A stretch of 64,000 bases of DNA from Pedobacter psychrotolerans (GTDB lineage: Bacteria > Bacteroidota > Bacteroidia > Sphingobacteriales > Sphingobacteriaceae). The stretch is taken from contig NZ_SLWO01000009.1 of NCBI RefSeq assembly GCF_004340665.1, positions 124,001 through 188,000 on the forward strand, written 5' to 3'. The notes under the pieces were generated by a model. That model did not search any database and was not told the origin of the DNA. It saw only the letters and a list, made by a program, of their open reading frames with translations. Every line of letters starts with the position of its first letter. The stretch's first letter is position 1. Below, in pieces: positions 9,464 to 18,575 of this stretch. Both the position numbers and the translations under genes were made by a program.

Positions 9464-10903
9464 ATGATAAGAAAAATGAAACTAAAACTTCTCATATTTT
9501 TAAACCTTACCTGCTGCATCATCGCATCGGCAACGGTTAAACCCGCATCCATTTTTACCGATCACATGGTGCTGCAGCAGCAAAGTGAAGTGGCCGTTTG
9601 GGGTTGGGCAAAACCTTCTTCCAACGTGAGAATAGAAACGTCCTGGAATAAAAAGACCTATAAGGTAACAAGCGATCAGGATGGTAAGTGGCGGGTAAAA
9701 GTATCTACTCCTATAGCTGGCGGACCATACGAAATGAAATTAGACGATGGCGAAGAGTTGGTATTAAAAGATATTCTGATCGGTGAGGTATGGTTCTGTG
9801 GCGGACAATCCAACATGGAAATGCCAATGAAGGGCTTTAAGAGTCAGCCAATTATAGGTTCGGCAGAGGCAATTTTAAAATCTACAAACCAAAATATCAG
9901 ACTGTATACCGTCCCACGTTCATCTATTACAGAAAAACAAGACAATAGCAAAGCTTCTCAATGGAAATTGGCCGAACCCGAGGCGGTTTCAAATTTCAGT
10001 GCGACAGGTTACTTTTTCGGGAAGCTGCTCAGCGAAGTATTAGCCGTTCCAATTGGAATCATCAATGATAGTTATGGTGGCTCTACAATTGAAGCCTGGA
10101 TGTCGCCGGAAGATTTAAAACCTTTTCCTGAAATCAAAATCCCTTCAAAAGGTGATTTAATTAAAGAAGTGAGTCGTACGCCAACCACTTTGTACAATGG
10201 TATGCTTTATCCGGTAATTGGTTATGGCATAAAGGGAGCCATCTGGTACCAGGGCGAATCCAATTTCGAAAGGCCAGACCGATACGAAGACTTCTTCCCG
10301 GCAATGGTTTCCAGCTGGAGGCAACATTGGGCTATTGGAGAATTTCCTTTCTACTATGCGCAAATCGCACCTTTCAGTTATAATTATTCAACTGTTGGTA
10401 AAGGAACAAAAATTAACAATTCGGCCTTCATTAGGGATGCACAACGGAAGTCTTTATCAAAAATTCCATATGCCGGCATGGCCGTGCTACTGGATATCGG
10501 CGAAGAAAATTCCATCCACCCGGCCAATAAAAAACAAGGTGGTGAACGCTTAGCCTACCTGGCATTGGCACAAACTTATGGAATAAAAGGATTTGGCGGT
10601 GTAAGCCCAGCATATGAATCGGTCACGATTGAGAAAAATGAAGCCATTGTCAAATTTCAGAACGTTCCAAATGGCATCACATCTTTTGGGAAACCACTTT
10701 CGTTATTTGAAATCGCTGGTGCGGATCAGAAATTTTATCCTGCGAAAGCAGTTATAAAAGGAAGCAGTGTAACGGTTTCAGCTATGGAAGTAAAAGTTCC
10801 GGTGGCTGTTCGCTACGCTTTCAAAGATTTTGTAAATGGCGATTTATTTGGGAACGATGGTTTGCCCGTGTCCTCTTTCCGTACCGATAATTGGGATAAT
10901 TGA
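9464..10903 (+). CDS. Sialate O-acetylesterase-like (SASA) carbohydrate esterase
   Basis: 479 aa secreted esterase. The start is 9464 or, equally plausible, 9476 (MKLKLLIFLNL); both give a signal peptide ending near SATVKPA. An N-terminal beta-sandwich (residues about 25-110) is followed by an SGNH/SASA domain with the nucleophile motif GGQSNM and the second block AIWYQGESNF; a His-containing block (NSIHPANKK) supplies the probable catalytic His. Such enzymes remove O-acetyl groups from sialic acids or plant cell-wall sugars. Next to a rhamnosidase, deacetylation of pectin-type glycans is more likely than sialate, but that is inference. Confidence 0.87.
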   Translation: MIRKMKLKLLIFLNLTCCIIASATVKPASIFTDHMVLQQQSEVAVWGWAKPSSNVRIETSWNKKTYKVTSDQDGKWRVKVSTPIAGGPYEMKLDDGEELVLKDILIGEVWFCGGQSNMEMPMKGFKSQPIIGSAEAILKSTNQNIRLYTVPRSSITEKQDNSKASQWKLAEPEAVSNFSATGYFFGKLLSEVLAVPIGIINDSYGGSTIEAWMSPEDLKPFPEIKIPSKGDLIKEVSRTPTTLYNGMLYPVIGYGIKGAIWYQGESNFERPDRYEDFFPAMVSSWRQHWAIGEFPFYYAQIAPFSYNYSTVGKGTKINNSAFIRDAQRKSLSKIPYAGMAVLLDIGEENSIHPANKKQGGERLAYLALAQTYGIKGFGGVSPAYESVTIEKNEAIVKFQNVPNGITSFGKPLSLFEIAGADQKFYPAKAVIKGSSVTVSAMEVKVPVAVRYAFKDFVNGDLFGNDGLPVSSFRTDNWDN

Positions 10904-11361
10904 TAATGGGTTTTACCAGAAAGATCTACATTGATAAAATGACACATGGAAAACCATGTATTTTAGCTAGAAACTTTTATGCTCTAATATGTCTTACATG
11001 GTCAAAATTTTTAAATTGATAATGGGTTTAACAGGAAAGATCTACATTGCCACAAAGGCACATGGAACACCAAGCATCTTAGCTAGGAACCAATATGTTC
11101 TTATATGTCTTATATGGTCAAAATTTTAAATTGATAATGGGTTTTATCGGAAAGATTTACATTGCCACAAAGGCACATGGAACACCAAGCATCTTGGCTA
11201 GGAACCTATATGTTCTTATATGTCTTATATGGTCAAAATTTTAAATTGATAATGGGTTTTACCAGAAAGATCTACATTGCCACAAAGGCACATGGAACGC
11301 CAAGCATCTTAGCTACGAACCTATATGTTCTTATCTGTCTTATATGGTCAAAATTTTTAAA
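10901..11361 (+). repeat. Four-copy tandem repeat, 115-116 bp unit
   Basis: Units start with TGATAATGGGTTTTACC at 10901, 11017, 11132 and 11247. Copies 2-4 are nearly identical and copy 1 is diverged in its middle part. Each unit contains the common Bacteroidota spacer words CACAAAGGCACATGGAAC and CTTATATGGTCAAAATTTT. The array begins at the last base of the esterase stop and ends inside the apparent signal-peptide region of the next gene. Confidence 0.9.
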
Positions 11362-13642
11362 TCCATTATTAGTTGCACTTAGGTTTCTAAGGTGGTCATC
11401 TATTTTGATTGTATCATTATTAATCACAACAGCACAATCACAAGAAAACGTAACGTGGATTACCCAGAGCCATAACTCATCAGAATCAATGCCAGTAGGC
11501 GGTGGTGATATTGGCCTAAACCTTTGGGTAGAAAAAGGCGAGGTTTACTTGTATCTATCGCAAAGTGGCACCTTTGATGAAAATAATACCTTGCTTAAAC
11601 TTGGTCGTGTAAAACTAAAATTAAGCCCAAACCCATTCGAAGGGAAAACATTTAAACAGGAACTGATTTTAAACGATGGTTATGCCCAAATTTCAGGTTC
11701 AAATGGCAAATTAAACACTCAAATTAAGATTTGGGTTGATGTTTTTAATCCTGTTATTCATCTTGATATTAAATCCAATCAGAAAATAACTACTGAAGCA
11801 AGTTATGAAAGCTGGCGTTTTGAAGATCGGATTACAAAAGGGAAGGAGAATAATCAAAATTCCTACAAATGGGCACCACAGGGTATAATAAAAACCTTTA
11901 AAGACGAAATTGGCTTCAAAGGAAATACTATTCAATTCTATCATCAAAATAAACCTGAAACCGTTTTTGATGTTGCCGTAAAACAACAAGGATTAGAAGA
12001 TAGAAAAACAGAATTATTTAATCCCTTAAAACACTTAATTTTTGGCGGTTCATTACGCGGCGACAAAATGATTCCTGCTGGAAATTATTCAGGAACGTAT
12101 TTGAATACACCATTTCAAGGCTGGACATTAAAGAGCAAATCGCCAACAAAATCTGAGCAAATTACCATTCGCTTAAATACCAGTACAACATCGGTTCAGG
12201 CTTGGGAAAAGGAAATAAATGCAATTAAACCTGCGGTAAGTCAAAAGGCTAGTATTAAATGGTGGAACGATTACTGGAAAAAAAGTTTTATTTATATCAG
12301 TTCAAAAGATGAAACGGCGAATCAATCATCAAAAAACTATCAATTATTCCGGTATATGCTGGGCTGCAATGCCTTTGGAAAATATCCAACCAAATTCAAT
12401 GGCGGTTTATTTACTTTCGATCCTCAACTTACAGATTCTACATTAAAGTATACACCCGATTTTAGAAACTGGGGTGGAGGAACACACACTGCTCAAAACC
12501 AGCGTTTGGTATATTGGCCAATGCTAAAAAGTGGCGATTTTGAGCTGATGGAACCGCAGTTCGATTTTTACCTCAAACTGCTCAAGAATGCAGAAATCAG
12601 AACGGAAGCGGCTTGGGGGCATAAGGGTGCCAGTTTTACCGAACAGTTAGAGAATTTTGGTTTGCCAAATCCTGCAGAATATGGATGGAAACGTCCAACA
12701 GACTATAACAAGGGTCTGGAATACAATGCCTGGTTGGAATACGAATGGGATACCGTTTTAGAATTTTGTATGATGATCTTGGAAACCGAACGATATGATC
12801 ATCAAAATATTGATAAATATCTTCCTTTGATCGAAAGCTCGCTCACCTTTTTTAAGGGACATTATACCCAGCTAGCCAAGCAAAGAGGGGCAAAATCGCT
12901 TGATGGAAACGGTCATTTGGTTTTATATCCGGGGTCTGGTGCCGAAACCTATAAAATGGCATACAATTCTACCTCCACCATTTCGGCTTTGAAAACAGTG
13001 CTGAAGCAGTTGATCGAATATCCATCCTTGCCCGACAGTAAAAAGAAAGAGTGGACTGAAATGCTTCAGACGATTCCTCCGATTAGTTTTAGCCAGTTCG
13101 ATGGACATACCACCATTTCCCCTGCAAAAGTTTGGGAGCGCATCAATAATACAGAAAGTCCGCAGTTATACCCGGTTTATCCTTGGGGAATTTACGGCAT
13201 CGGCAAACCTGGACTGGATACGGCCATCAATACATTTAAATATGATACCGATGTACTCAAATTTAGAAGTTACGTAGGATGGAAACAAGATAATATTTTC
13301 GCAGCTAGATTAGGTTTAACCGAAGAAGCCGCCAAGCTTACCACCTTAAAACTTAAAGATTCGGGAAGAAGGTTTCCGGCTTTCTGGGGACCGGGTTTCG
13401 ACTGGACGCCTGATCACAACTGGGGTGGCTCGGGAATGATTGGTTTACAGGAAATGTTAATGCAAGTAGATGGAAAAAAGATTTATCTGTTTCCTGCGTG
13501 GCCTAAAGATTGGGATGTACATTTCAAACTTTATGCGCCATACCAAACCACAGTTGAAGGAACGCTAAAAGATGGTAAACTAATTGATTTGAAAGTATTG
13601 CCAGAAGCGAGAAAAGTAGATGTAAAAGTAATGATAGAGTAA
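11252..13642 (+). CDS. DUF5703 / GH95-like glycoside hydrolase, secreted
   Basis: The mature part (from QENVTWITQSHNSSESMPVGGGDIGLNLW) matches the DUF5703 N-terminal sandwich, and the C-terminal half has the (alpha/alpha)6 barrel and closing block of GH95-like fucosidases/galactosidases (GGSGMIGLQEMLMQ, then YLFPAWPKDWDVHFKLYAP). A hydrophobic SILIVSLLITTAQSQ export segment precedes it. The start is uncertain. The open frame reaches 11162, ATG 11252 lies in the last tandem-repeat copy, and no ATG lies close to the signal segment, so the native start may have been overwritten by the repeat. About 796 aa from 11252. The substrate is unknown. Confidence 0.8.
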   Translation: MGFTRKIYIATKAHGTPSILATNLYVLICLIWSKFLNPLLVALRFLRWSSILIVSLLITTAQSQENVTWITQSHNSSESMPVGGGDIGLNLWVEKGEVYLYLSQSGTFDENNTLLKLGRVKLKLSPNPFEGKTFKQELILNDGYAQISGSNGKLNTQIKIWVDVFNPVIHLDIKSNQKITTEASYESWRFEDRITKGKENNQNSYKWAPQGIIKTFKDEIGFKGNTIQFYHQNKPETVFDVAVKQQGLEDRKTELFNPLKHLIFGGSLRGDKMIPAGNYSGTYLNTPFQGWTLKSKSPTKSEQITIRLNTSTTSVQAWEKEINAIKPAVSQKASIKWWNDYWKKSFIYISSKDETANQSSKNYQLFRYMLGCNAFGKYPTKFNGGLFTFDPQLTDSTLKYTPDFRNWGGGTHTAQNQRLVYWPMLKSGDFELMEPQFDFYLKLLKNAEIRTEAAWGHKGASFTEQLENFGLPNPAEYGWKRPTDYNKGLEYNAWLEYEWDTVLEFCMMILETERYDHQNIDKYLPLIESSLTFFKGHYTQLAKQRGAKSLDGNGHLVLYPGSGAETYKMAYNSTSTISALKTVLKQLIEYPSLPDSKKKEWTEMLQTIPPISFSQFDGHTTISPAKVWERINNTESPQLYPVYPWGIYGIGKPGLDTAINTFKYDTDVLKFRSYVGWKQDNIFAARLGLTEEAAKLTTLKLKDSGRRFPAFWGPGFDWTPDHNWGGSGMIGLQEMLMQVDGKKIYLFPAWPKDWDVHFKLYAPYQTTVEGTLKDGKLIDLKVLPEARKVDVKVMIE

Positions 13643-13659
13643 TGGAATGAGAGATTGAC

Positions 13660-13806
13660 TGAATGATAGATTGATTGAATAATAGAATGATTTAATGGAG
13701 ATTGATAGAATTAGAGATTTGATAGAACGTTCACTCATTCAAAATTCACTCATTCAAAACTCACTCATTCATTAATTCAAAATTCACTCACTAATTAAAA
13801 AAAGAC
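13660..13806. repeat. Low-complexity ATTCACTCATTCAAAA leader
   Basis: The spacer before the SDR gene consists of variants of GATTGAATGATAGA and then ATTCACTCATTCAAAA. No gene, terminator or clear promoter is visible. The same words reappear before the next dehydrogenase gene at 14640-14715. Confidence 0.6.
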
Positions 13807-14595
13807 ATGGATTTAAATTTAAAAGAAAAAGTTATTGTGATTACCGGCGCTGCAAAAGGCATTGGCCGAAGCATTGCAGAGGTGTTTGCCAAAGAGCATG
13901 CAATTGCGGTTATCGTGGGTAGAAAACCGGAAGACAATGAAAAAGTCGTTGCGGCCATTAAAGAAAGCGGTGGCCAGGCAGCTCAGTTTGTTGCTGAATT
14001 ATCAAACCCTGAAGATTGTAAAAATGTAATCGCGGCCATTATTAAAAAGTTTGGTCGGATTGATGGATTGGTCAATAATGCTGGTGTGAACGATGGTGTA
14101 GGCTTAGAAAACGGTAATTATGAAGATTTTATGGCCTCGTTGCATAAAAATATGGTTCATTATTATCTGATGGCTCATCATACCTTGCCTGAATTAATTA
14201 AAAGCAAAGGCGCAATTGTAAATATCACTTCTAAAACTGCCGAAACCGGACAAGGAAATACCTCGGCTTATGCCGCTGCGAATGGTGGAAGAAATGCCTT
14301 AACCCGCGAGTGGGCAGTTGAATTATTAAAATATGGCATCCGCGTAAATGCAGTGGTAGTGGCAGAATGCTGGACCCCAGCCTATGAAACCTGGATTGAA
14401 ACTTTGCCAGATGCCCAAGCGAAGCTGGATGAAATTACTTCTAAAATTCCATTCGAAAACCGAATGACTACAGCAGAAGAAATCGCCAACATGACAGCAT
14501 TTTTATTGTCAGATAAATCGAGCCATACCACCGGACAAATTATTCATGTTGATGGCGGCTATGTGCATTTAGACAGGGCTTTGGCAAACGCATAA
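13807..14595 (+). CDS. SDR family oxidoreductase, sugar dehydrogenase-like
   Basis: 262 aa classical-length short-chain dehydrogenase. The cofactor loop TGAAKGIG (residues 13-20) and NNAGVND are normal. The catalytic region reads NITSKTAETGQ, then SAYAAANGG, so Ser and Tyr are present but the Lys of YxxxK is replaced by Asn. The C-terminus has the usual TTGQIIHVDGGY. It is paired with a zinc dehydrogenase 125 bp downstream, as in non-phosphorylative L-fucose or L-rhamnose oxidation routes. The YxxxN change may be a subfamily trait rather than inactivation. Substrate inferred only from context. Confidence 0.85.
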   Translation: MDLNLKEKVIVITGAAKGIGRSIAEVFAKEHAIAVIVGRKPEDNEKVVAAIKESGGQAAQFVAELSNPEDCKNVIAAIIKKFGRIDGLVNNAGVNDGVGLENGNYEDFMASLHKNMVHYYLMAHHTLPELIKSKGAIVNITSKTAETGQGNTSAYAAANGGRNALTREWAVELLKYGIRVNAVVVAECWTPAYETWIETLPDAQAKLDEITSKIPFENRMTTAEEIANMTAFLLSDKSSHTTGQIIHVDGGYVHLDRALANA

Positions 14596-14719
14596 TAGAG
14601 AATATAGAATGAGTAAATGGCTATGCAATTGCTTTAAACATTCTCTCATTCAAAACTTAAACATTCTTTCATTCAAAATTCACTAATTCAAAATTCAATC
14701 ATTCTCTCATTCAAAACAA
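14596..14719. repeat. Low-complexity CATTCAAAATTCA leader
   Basis: Spacer before the zinc dehydrogenase gene, largely repeats of ATTCTCTCATTCAAAA type, closely resembling 13660-13806. No other signal is seen. Confidence 0.6.
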
Positions 14720-15739
14720 ATGAAAACCCTTACCTGCACCACACCCGGAACCTTCGAATATTCAGAAACTGAAAAACCTGAACTTAAAAAAGACCACGCC
14801 ATTATAAAAATTAAACGTATCGGGATCTGTGGAACTGATTTACATGCTTTTGAAGGTACTCAGCCTTTCTTCAATTATCCACGGGTTTTAGGTCACGAGC
14901 TTTCCGGAGAATTGGTAGAAGCAGATGGTGCCGAAGGTTTCCAAATAGGAGAGGCTGTTACTTTTATCCCTTACTTCAATTGTGGAGAATGTATTGCCTG
15001 CCGCATGAATAAGCCAAACTGCTGTGTGAAAATGCAGGTTTGTGGAGTGCATGTAGATGGTGGAATGCGGGAGTATCTGCAGGTGCCTTCGCGGACGCTT
15101 TTACATGGCGAAGGATTGAGTTATGATGAACTGGCTTTAGTAGAGCCTTTGGCCATAGGTGCGCATGGTGTCCGCAGAGCTGATGTTCAACCTGGCGAAT
15201 TTGTTTTAGTTATTGGCGCTGGTCCTATTGGTTTAGGTACAATGGAGTTTGCCCGAATTGCCGGAGGAAAGGTAATTGCGCTGGATATCAATGATGATCG
15301 CCTGGCTTTTTGTAAAGAAAAACTTGGCGTTGTTCATACCATTAATGCACAATCAGTAGATGTAGCAGAGCAGTTAAGTCAGATCACCAATGGCGATATG
15401 CCTACAGTAGTCATTGATGCCACGGGAAATCAAAAAGCGATTAACAATGCCATTAATTATATGGCGCATGGAGCTAGGTTCGTGCTGATTGGCTTGCAAA
15501 AAGGTGATCTGATTTTTAATCATCCCGAATTCCATAAAAGAGAATCTACTTTAATGAGCAGCAGAAATGCCAATATCGAAGATTTTGAACATGTAATTAA
15601 ATCCATGAAAGCAGGTTTAGTGAAACCCACCACTTATATCACGCACCAGGTAAAATTTGAGGAAGTAAAGGATGAATTTAAAAATTGGTTAGACCCGAAG
15701 AATGGTGTAATTAAAGCGATGGTTAATATGGCAAATTAA
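14720..15739 (+). CDS. Zinc-binding alcohol dehydrogenase (MDR family)
   Basis: 339 aa medium-chain dehydrogenase. Catalytic zinc ligands are in GICGTDLHAF and RVLGHELSGE, and the structural zinc site is CGECIACRMNKPNCC. The nucleotide-binding loop is VIGAGPIGLG. It resembles the L-threonine/sorbitol/L-galactonate dehydrogenase branch. Placed last in the sugar locus after the SDR, it probably oxidises a sugar or sugar acid hydroxyl with NAD+. The family is certain; the substrate is unknown. Confidence 0.9.
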   Translation: MKTLTCTTPGTFEYSETEKPELKKDHAIIKIKRIGICGTDLHAFEGTQPFFNYPRVLGHELSGELVEADGAEGFQIGEAVTFIPYFNCGECIACRMNKPNCCVKMQVCGVHVDGGMREYLQVPSRTLLHGEGLSYDELALVEPLAIGAHGVRRADVQPGEFVLVIGAGPIGLGTMEFARIAGGKVIALDINDDRLAFCKEKLGVVHTINAQSVDVAEQLSQITNGDMPTVVIDATGNQKAINNAINYMAHGARFVLIGLQKGDLIFNHPEFHKRESTLMSSRNANIEDFEHVIKSMKAGLVKPTTYITHQVKFEEVKDEFKNWLDPKNGVIKAMVNMAN

Positions 15740-16154
15740 ACTTTAGCCATACTTTTACCGTGGGCGTCATGCTGAATTCATTTCAGCATCTATTAAACAC
15801 TTCTCTATTGGTTGGTCTCTCACCAACCAAATCATAAAGACTTACGAAGTTTAGATGGGTTTGTGAAGTGGCAAAACTTCGTCAGTCTGAAGATCATTTT
15901 GGAAACTTTCGAAGTTCTTCCTGCGCTCAGCCTTTGAAACTTCGCAAGTTGAATAAGACTCTCTATTGATTGGTGTTTCACCAACCACTTTATGATAATC
16001 TGCAAATCTGCGGCCCCGTTTTCATAAGATGGAGACTAAAAACTTAGCCGATCTGAAGATGCTTTTGCCTTTGAACAAAACATTTATCTATATTTTAAAA
16101 TATTTATATTTGCTATTGTTAATATGAGTTCAAAAACGATAATACCAATTCAAC
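15740..16154. other. Spacer with interspersed hairpins and a possible promoter
   Basis: 415 bp with no gene. It carries a GGTTGGT...ACCAACC hairpin near 15807-15830, a word-repeat area rich in CTTCGAAGTT/CTTCGCAAGTT, and the first of two direct repeats at 15956-16022. TATATTTG at 16105-16112 fits the Bacteroidota minus-7 box (TAnnTTTG) and could drive the toxin-like pair starting at 16155, but no good minus-33 box is seen. Confidence 0.4.
15956..16022 (+). repeat. Direct repeat, left copy, flanking the VapD module
   Basis: Starts AGACTCTCTATTGATTGGTG, includes a GGTG...CACCAACC hairpin, and ends with AATCTGCGGCCCCGTTT. It pairs with 16619-16682, which differs at scattered positions only. The two copies bracket the small two-gene module. 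Confidence 0.75.
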
Positions 16155-16349
16155 ATGAAAATAGGCGACAAAGTTTCAATCTCTCCCCAAGTAACTGATC
16201 GATCTGATTGGATTAATGGAACTATCAAAGAAATAGAAGAAAATCCTTTTGCTGGTATCGTTATTACAGCAGAATCTGAAGATGGTGAAGTATTTTTTGA
16301 AAAAGAAGATCTTTTTAGGCTTTTAAGTAAAGAAGCATGTACGCATTAA
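16155..16349 (+). CDS. Small protein upstream of VapD, candidate antitoxin
   Basis: 64 aa acidic protein starting [12 protein letters not shown], with a compact SH3-like, beta-rich look ([37 protein letters not shown]). No DNA-binding motif is evident. Its last 13 bp overlap the start of the VapD-like gene in another frame, the arrangement expected for an antitoxin translated first. I cannot match it to VapX by eye, so the antitoxin role is inferred from position. Confidence 0.7.
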   Translation: MKIGDKVSISPQVTDRSDWINGTIKEIEENPFAGIVITAESEDGEVFFEKEDLFRLLSKEACTH

Positions 16350-16612
16350 GTTTTGATATGACTATCGCTGATTTGAAAAAAGAATATGGCGAGAAATATC
16401 ATAGTGCTTATGTCGAAATAAAAAATCATTTAAATAAAAATGGTTTTTATTGGATTCAAGGCAGTACTTATGTTACAGAAGGGAATTTAACTGCAGTTTA
16501 TAAAGCCATTAATATTCTATCTAATATTGATTGGTTCAAAAAATCAGTAAGAGATATTAGAGTATTTAAGATAGAAGATTTTTCAGATTTTACTGCTATT
16601 GTGAAGGGCTAG
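16337..16612 (+). CDS. vapD: VapD-like endoribonuclease (virulence-associated protein D)
   Basis: 91 aa, the normal size for VapD. It begins [18 protein letters not shown], continues [22 protein letters not shown] and ends with [21 protein letters not shown]. These match the VapD pattern MYAIAFDL, a GF-x-x-x-QGS-x-Y block and WF-x-x-x-VKDIR. VapD folds like Cas2 and cleaves RNA. Key family residues, including the early Asp and the QGS turn, are visible. Together with the overlapping upstream gene it forms a probable type II toxin-antitoxin pair or VapD-based defence module. Confidence 0.83.
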   Translation: MYALSFDMTIADLKKEYGEKYHSAYVEIKNHLNKNGFYWIQGSTYVTEGNLTAVYKAINILSNIDWFKKSVRDIRVFKIEDFSDFTAIVKG

Positions 16613-16618
16613 TCTTTG

Positions 16619-16682
16619 AGACTCTCTATTGGTTGGTGTCTCACCAACCAAATTATAATCTGCGAATCTGCTGCCCCGCTTT
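16619..16682 (+). repeat. Direct repeat, right copy, flanking the VapD module
   Basis: Right partner of the repeat at 15956-16022, starting 6 bp after the vapD stop. It contains the perfect hairpin TTGGTTGGTG/CACCAACCAA. Confidence 0.75.
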
Positions 16683-16690
16683 AAAAAATA

Positions 16691-16721
16691 AAAGCCGATA
16701 ATTTATAAAACTATCGGCTTT
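16691..16721 (-). terminator. Rho-independent terminator of araA
   Basis: A 10-bp stem (AAAGCCGATA with TATCGGCTTT) around an AT-rich loop. On the minus strand it is followed by TATTTTTT, so it most likely ends the araBDA transcript 23 bp after the araA stop. Confidence 0.85.
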
Positions 16722-16744
16722 AAGATTGGAAAGTTTATTGTGAA

Positions 16745-18235
16745 TTATTTATAAGCAACCTCATTCCAATGCAATTCATTTCTGAATTGATTGATTTTAG
16801 TATCAGCACCAATGTTGATATATTCCAAACCAGCAATATTTGCAAAATCTGATAAATGTTCTGTCGTTAAATTCTGACTATAAGCCGTATGGTGTGCACC
16901 ACCAGCATAGATCCATGCCGCACAACCAGTTTTCATATCAGGAAGCGGTTTCCAAAGCACACGCGCAACAGGTAAGTTTGGTAAATCATGCTCTGCTTCA
17001 ACAGCAGTCACTTCATTCACCAACAAACGGAAACGATTGCCCATGTCAATTAAAGAAGCATTTAGAGCATCGCCGCTACCTACGTTGAAAACCAAACGAG
17101 CAGGGTCAGCTTTGCCACCAATACCTAAAGGATGAACCTCTAAACTCGCTTTGCCATTCGCCAAAGATGCATCTACCTCAAGCATGTGCGATCCTAAAAC
17201 CATTGAATTTGATGGGTCGAAATGGTAAGTATAATCTTCCATAAAAGCATTGCCTCCAGGTAAACCAGCGCCCATTACTTTACAAGCGCGAACCAAAGCA
17301 GCTGTTTTCCAGTCACCTTCACCAGCGAAGCCATAACCATCGGCCATTAAACGTTGCGCAGCGATACCCGGTAACTGAATCATACCATGTAAATCCTCAA
17401 AAGTATCAGAGAAGCCTTTGAAACCACCATCTACCAGGAATTTTCTTAAGCCCAGTTCGATTTTTGCAGCATCATAAACAGATTGATGTCTGGCACCACC
17501 AGCTTTCAAATCATCGGCCATGTGGTACGTTTCTTCGTATTCCTTCAATAAATCCTGAACAGAAGCTTCATCTATCGCGTTAATTACAGCCACTAAATCA
17601 CCTATGCCATAAGTATTTACCGCGAAGCCAAATTTCATTTCTGCTTCAACTTTATCACCATCGGTTACGGCAACATAACGCATATTATCACCAAAACGAG
17701 CAAATTTAGCACCTTGCCAATCGTTCCATCCGGCAGCAGCTCTGCACCAGGTATCAATTTGTTTGGCTACTTCTTCATCTTGCCAGTGTCCAACCACTAC
17801 TTTACGATCTTTACGCATGCGGGTCACCATGAAACCAAATTCACGGTCACCATGTGCACTTTGATTTAAGTTCATGAAATCCATATCGATGGTATTCCAA
17901 GGAATATCACGGTTGAATTGCGTGTGTAAATGAAGCAATGGTTTCTGCAAAACATTTAAACCCCTGATCCACATTTTAGCAGGAGAGAAGGTGTGCATCC
18001 AGGTGATTACACCAATGCAATTTTCATCGATATTGGCTTGTTGTAAGGTTTCGAAAATTTCTTCAGTCGTTTTTACAATCGGTTTGTAAACTACCGAAAC
18101 GGAGATATTTCCATTTTTGTTTAAAGATTCTGCTACTTCCTGTGCATGATCCGCCACTTGTTTTAAGGTTTCCTCACCGTACAAATGTTGTGTACCAGTG
18201 ATAAACCAAACTTGTAATTTTTTTAAATCAATCAT
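16745..18235 (-). CDS. araA: L-arabinose isomerase
   Basis: 496 aa, full length for AraA (E. coli about 500). It converts L-arabinose to L-ribulose in the cytoplasm. Clear family blocks are [18 protein letters not shown] at the N-terminus, [19 protein letters not shown], a metal-site region with [13 protein letters not shown] (Glu) and [18 protein letters not shown], and [10 protein letters not shown] near the C-terminus. It is the last gene of araB-araD-araA. The 340-bp gap to araD is long for an operon and full of interspersed repeats, but a strong terminator occurs only after araA. Confidence 0.97.
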   Translation of the reverse strand: MIDLKKLQVWFITGTQHLYGEETLKQVADHAQEVAESLNKNGNISVSVVYKPIVKTTEEIFETLQQANIDENCIGVITWMHTFSPAKMWIRGLNVLQKPLLHLHTQFNRDIPWNTIDMDFMNLNQSAHGDREFGFMVTRMRKDRKVVVGHWQDEEVAKQIDTWCRAAAGWNDWQGAKFARFGDNMRYVAVTDGDKVEAEMKFGFAVNTYGIGDLVAVINAIDEASVQDLLKEYEETYHMADDLKAGGARHQSVYDAAKIELGLRKFLVDGGFKGFSDTFEDLHGMIQLPGIAAQRLMADGYGFAGEGDWKTAALVRACKVMGAGLPGGNAFMEDYTYHFDPSNSMVLGSHMLEVDASLANGKASLEVHPLGIGGKADPARLVFNVGSGDALNASLIDMGNRFRLLVNEVTAVEAEHDLPNLPVARVLWKPLPDMKTGCAAWIYAGGAHHTAYSQNLTTEHLSDFANIAGLEYINIGADTKINQFRNELHWNEVAYK

Positions 18236-18575
18236 TATTTACTTTATTTAAATACTAATATTTTTATTTTCCGTCATTGCTTCAATCGATTTTTCATCGG
18301 TTGAAGCAATCTCATTTGAAAGATTATTTGATCGAATTAGATTGCTTTGTCGTACCTCTCCGATAAATCGGAGCTGGCTCTCGCAATGACGATGGGTGGA
18401 GACTCTTAACTCCCAACTCCATCAATTGCTCTTCAAATAGCATTTACTAAATGAGGTTGCTTCGCCGTTCCTCCTCGCAATGACGATGGGTGGAGACTCC
18501 AAACTCATTACTCTCAACTCCCAACTTTCTTATGCACCCAGGACTAATGACTTAAGAATCAAGACTAAAGACTCC
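18236..18575. repeat. araD-araA spacer filled with interspersed repeats
   Basis: 340 bp with no gene. It contains inverted arms GATTGCTTTG...CTCGCAATGACG (about 18343-18391) with a nested CTCCGATAAATCGGAG hairpin, and a second GGTTGCTTCG...CTCGCAATGACG arm (about 18454-18486). The 26-bp segment CTCGCAATGACGATGGG... occurs twice, at 18380-18405 and 18474-18499. Being inside a single operon, these hairpins could uncouple araA expression from araBD. Confidence 0.65.

Noticed and set aside
16337-16612. Cas2-like protein suggesting an adaptation module
   Set aside because: VapD shares the Cas2 fold, but there is no cas1 or CRISPR nearby and the QGS and DIR blocks fit VapD better.
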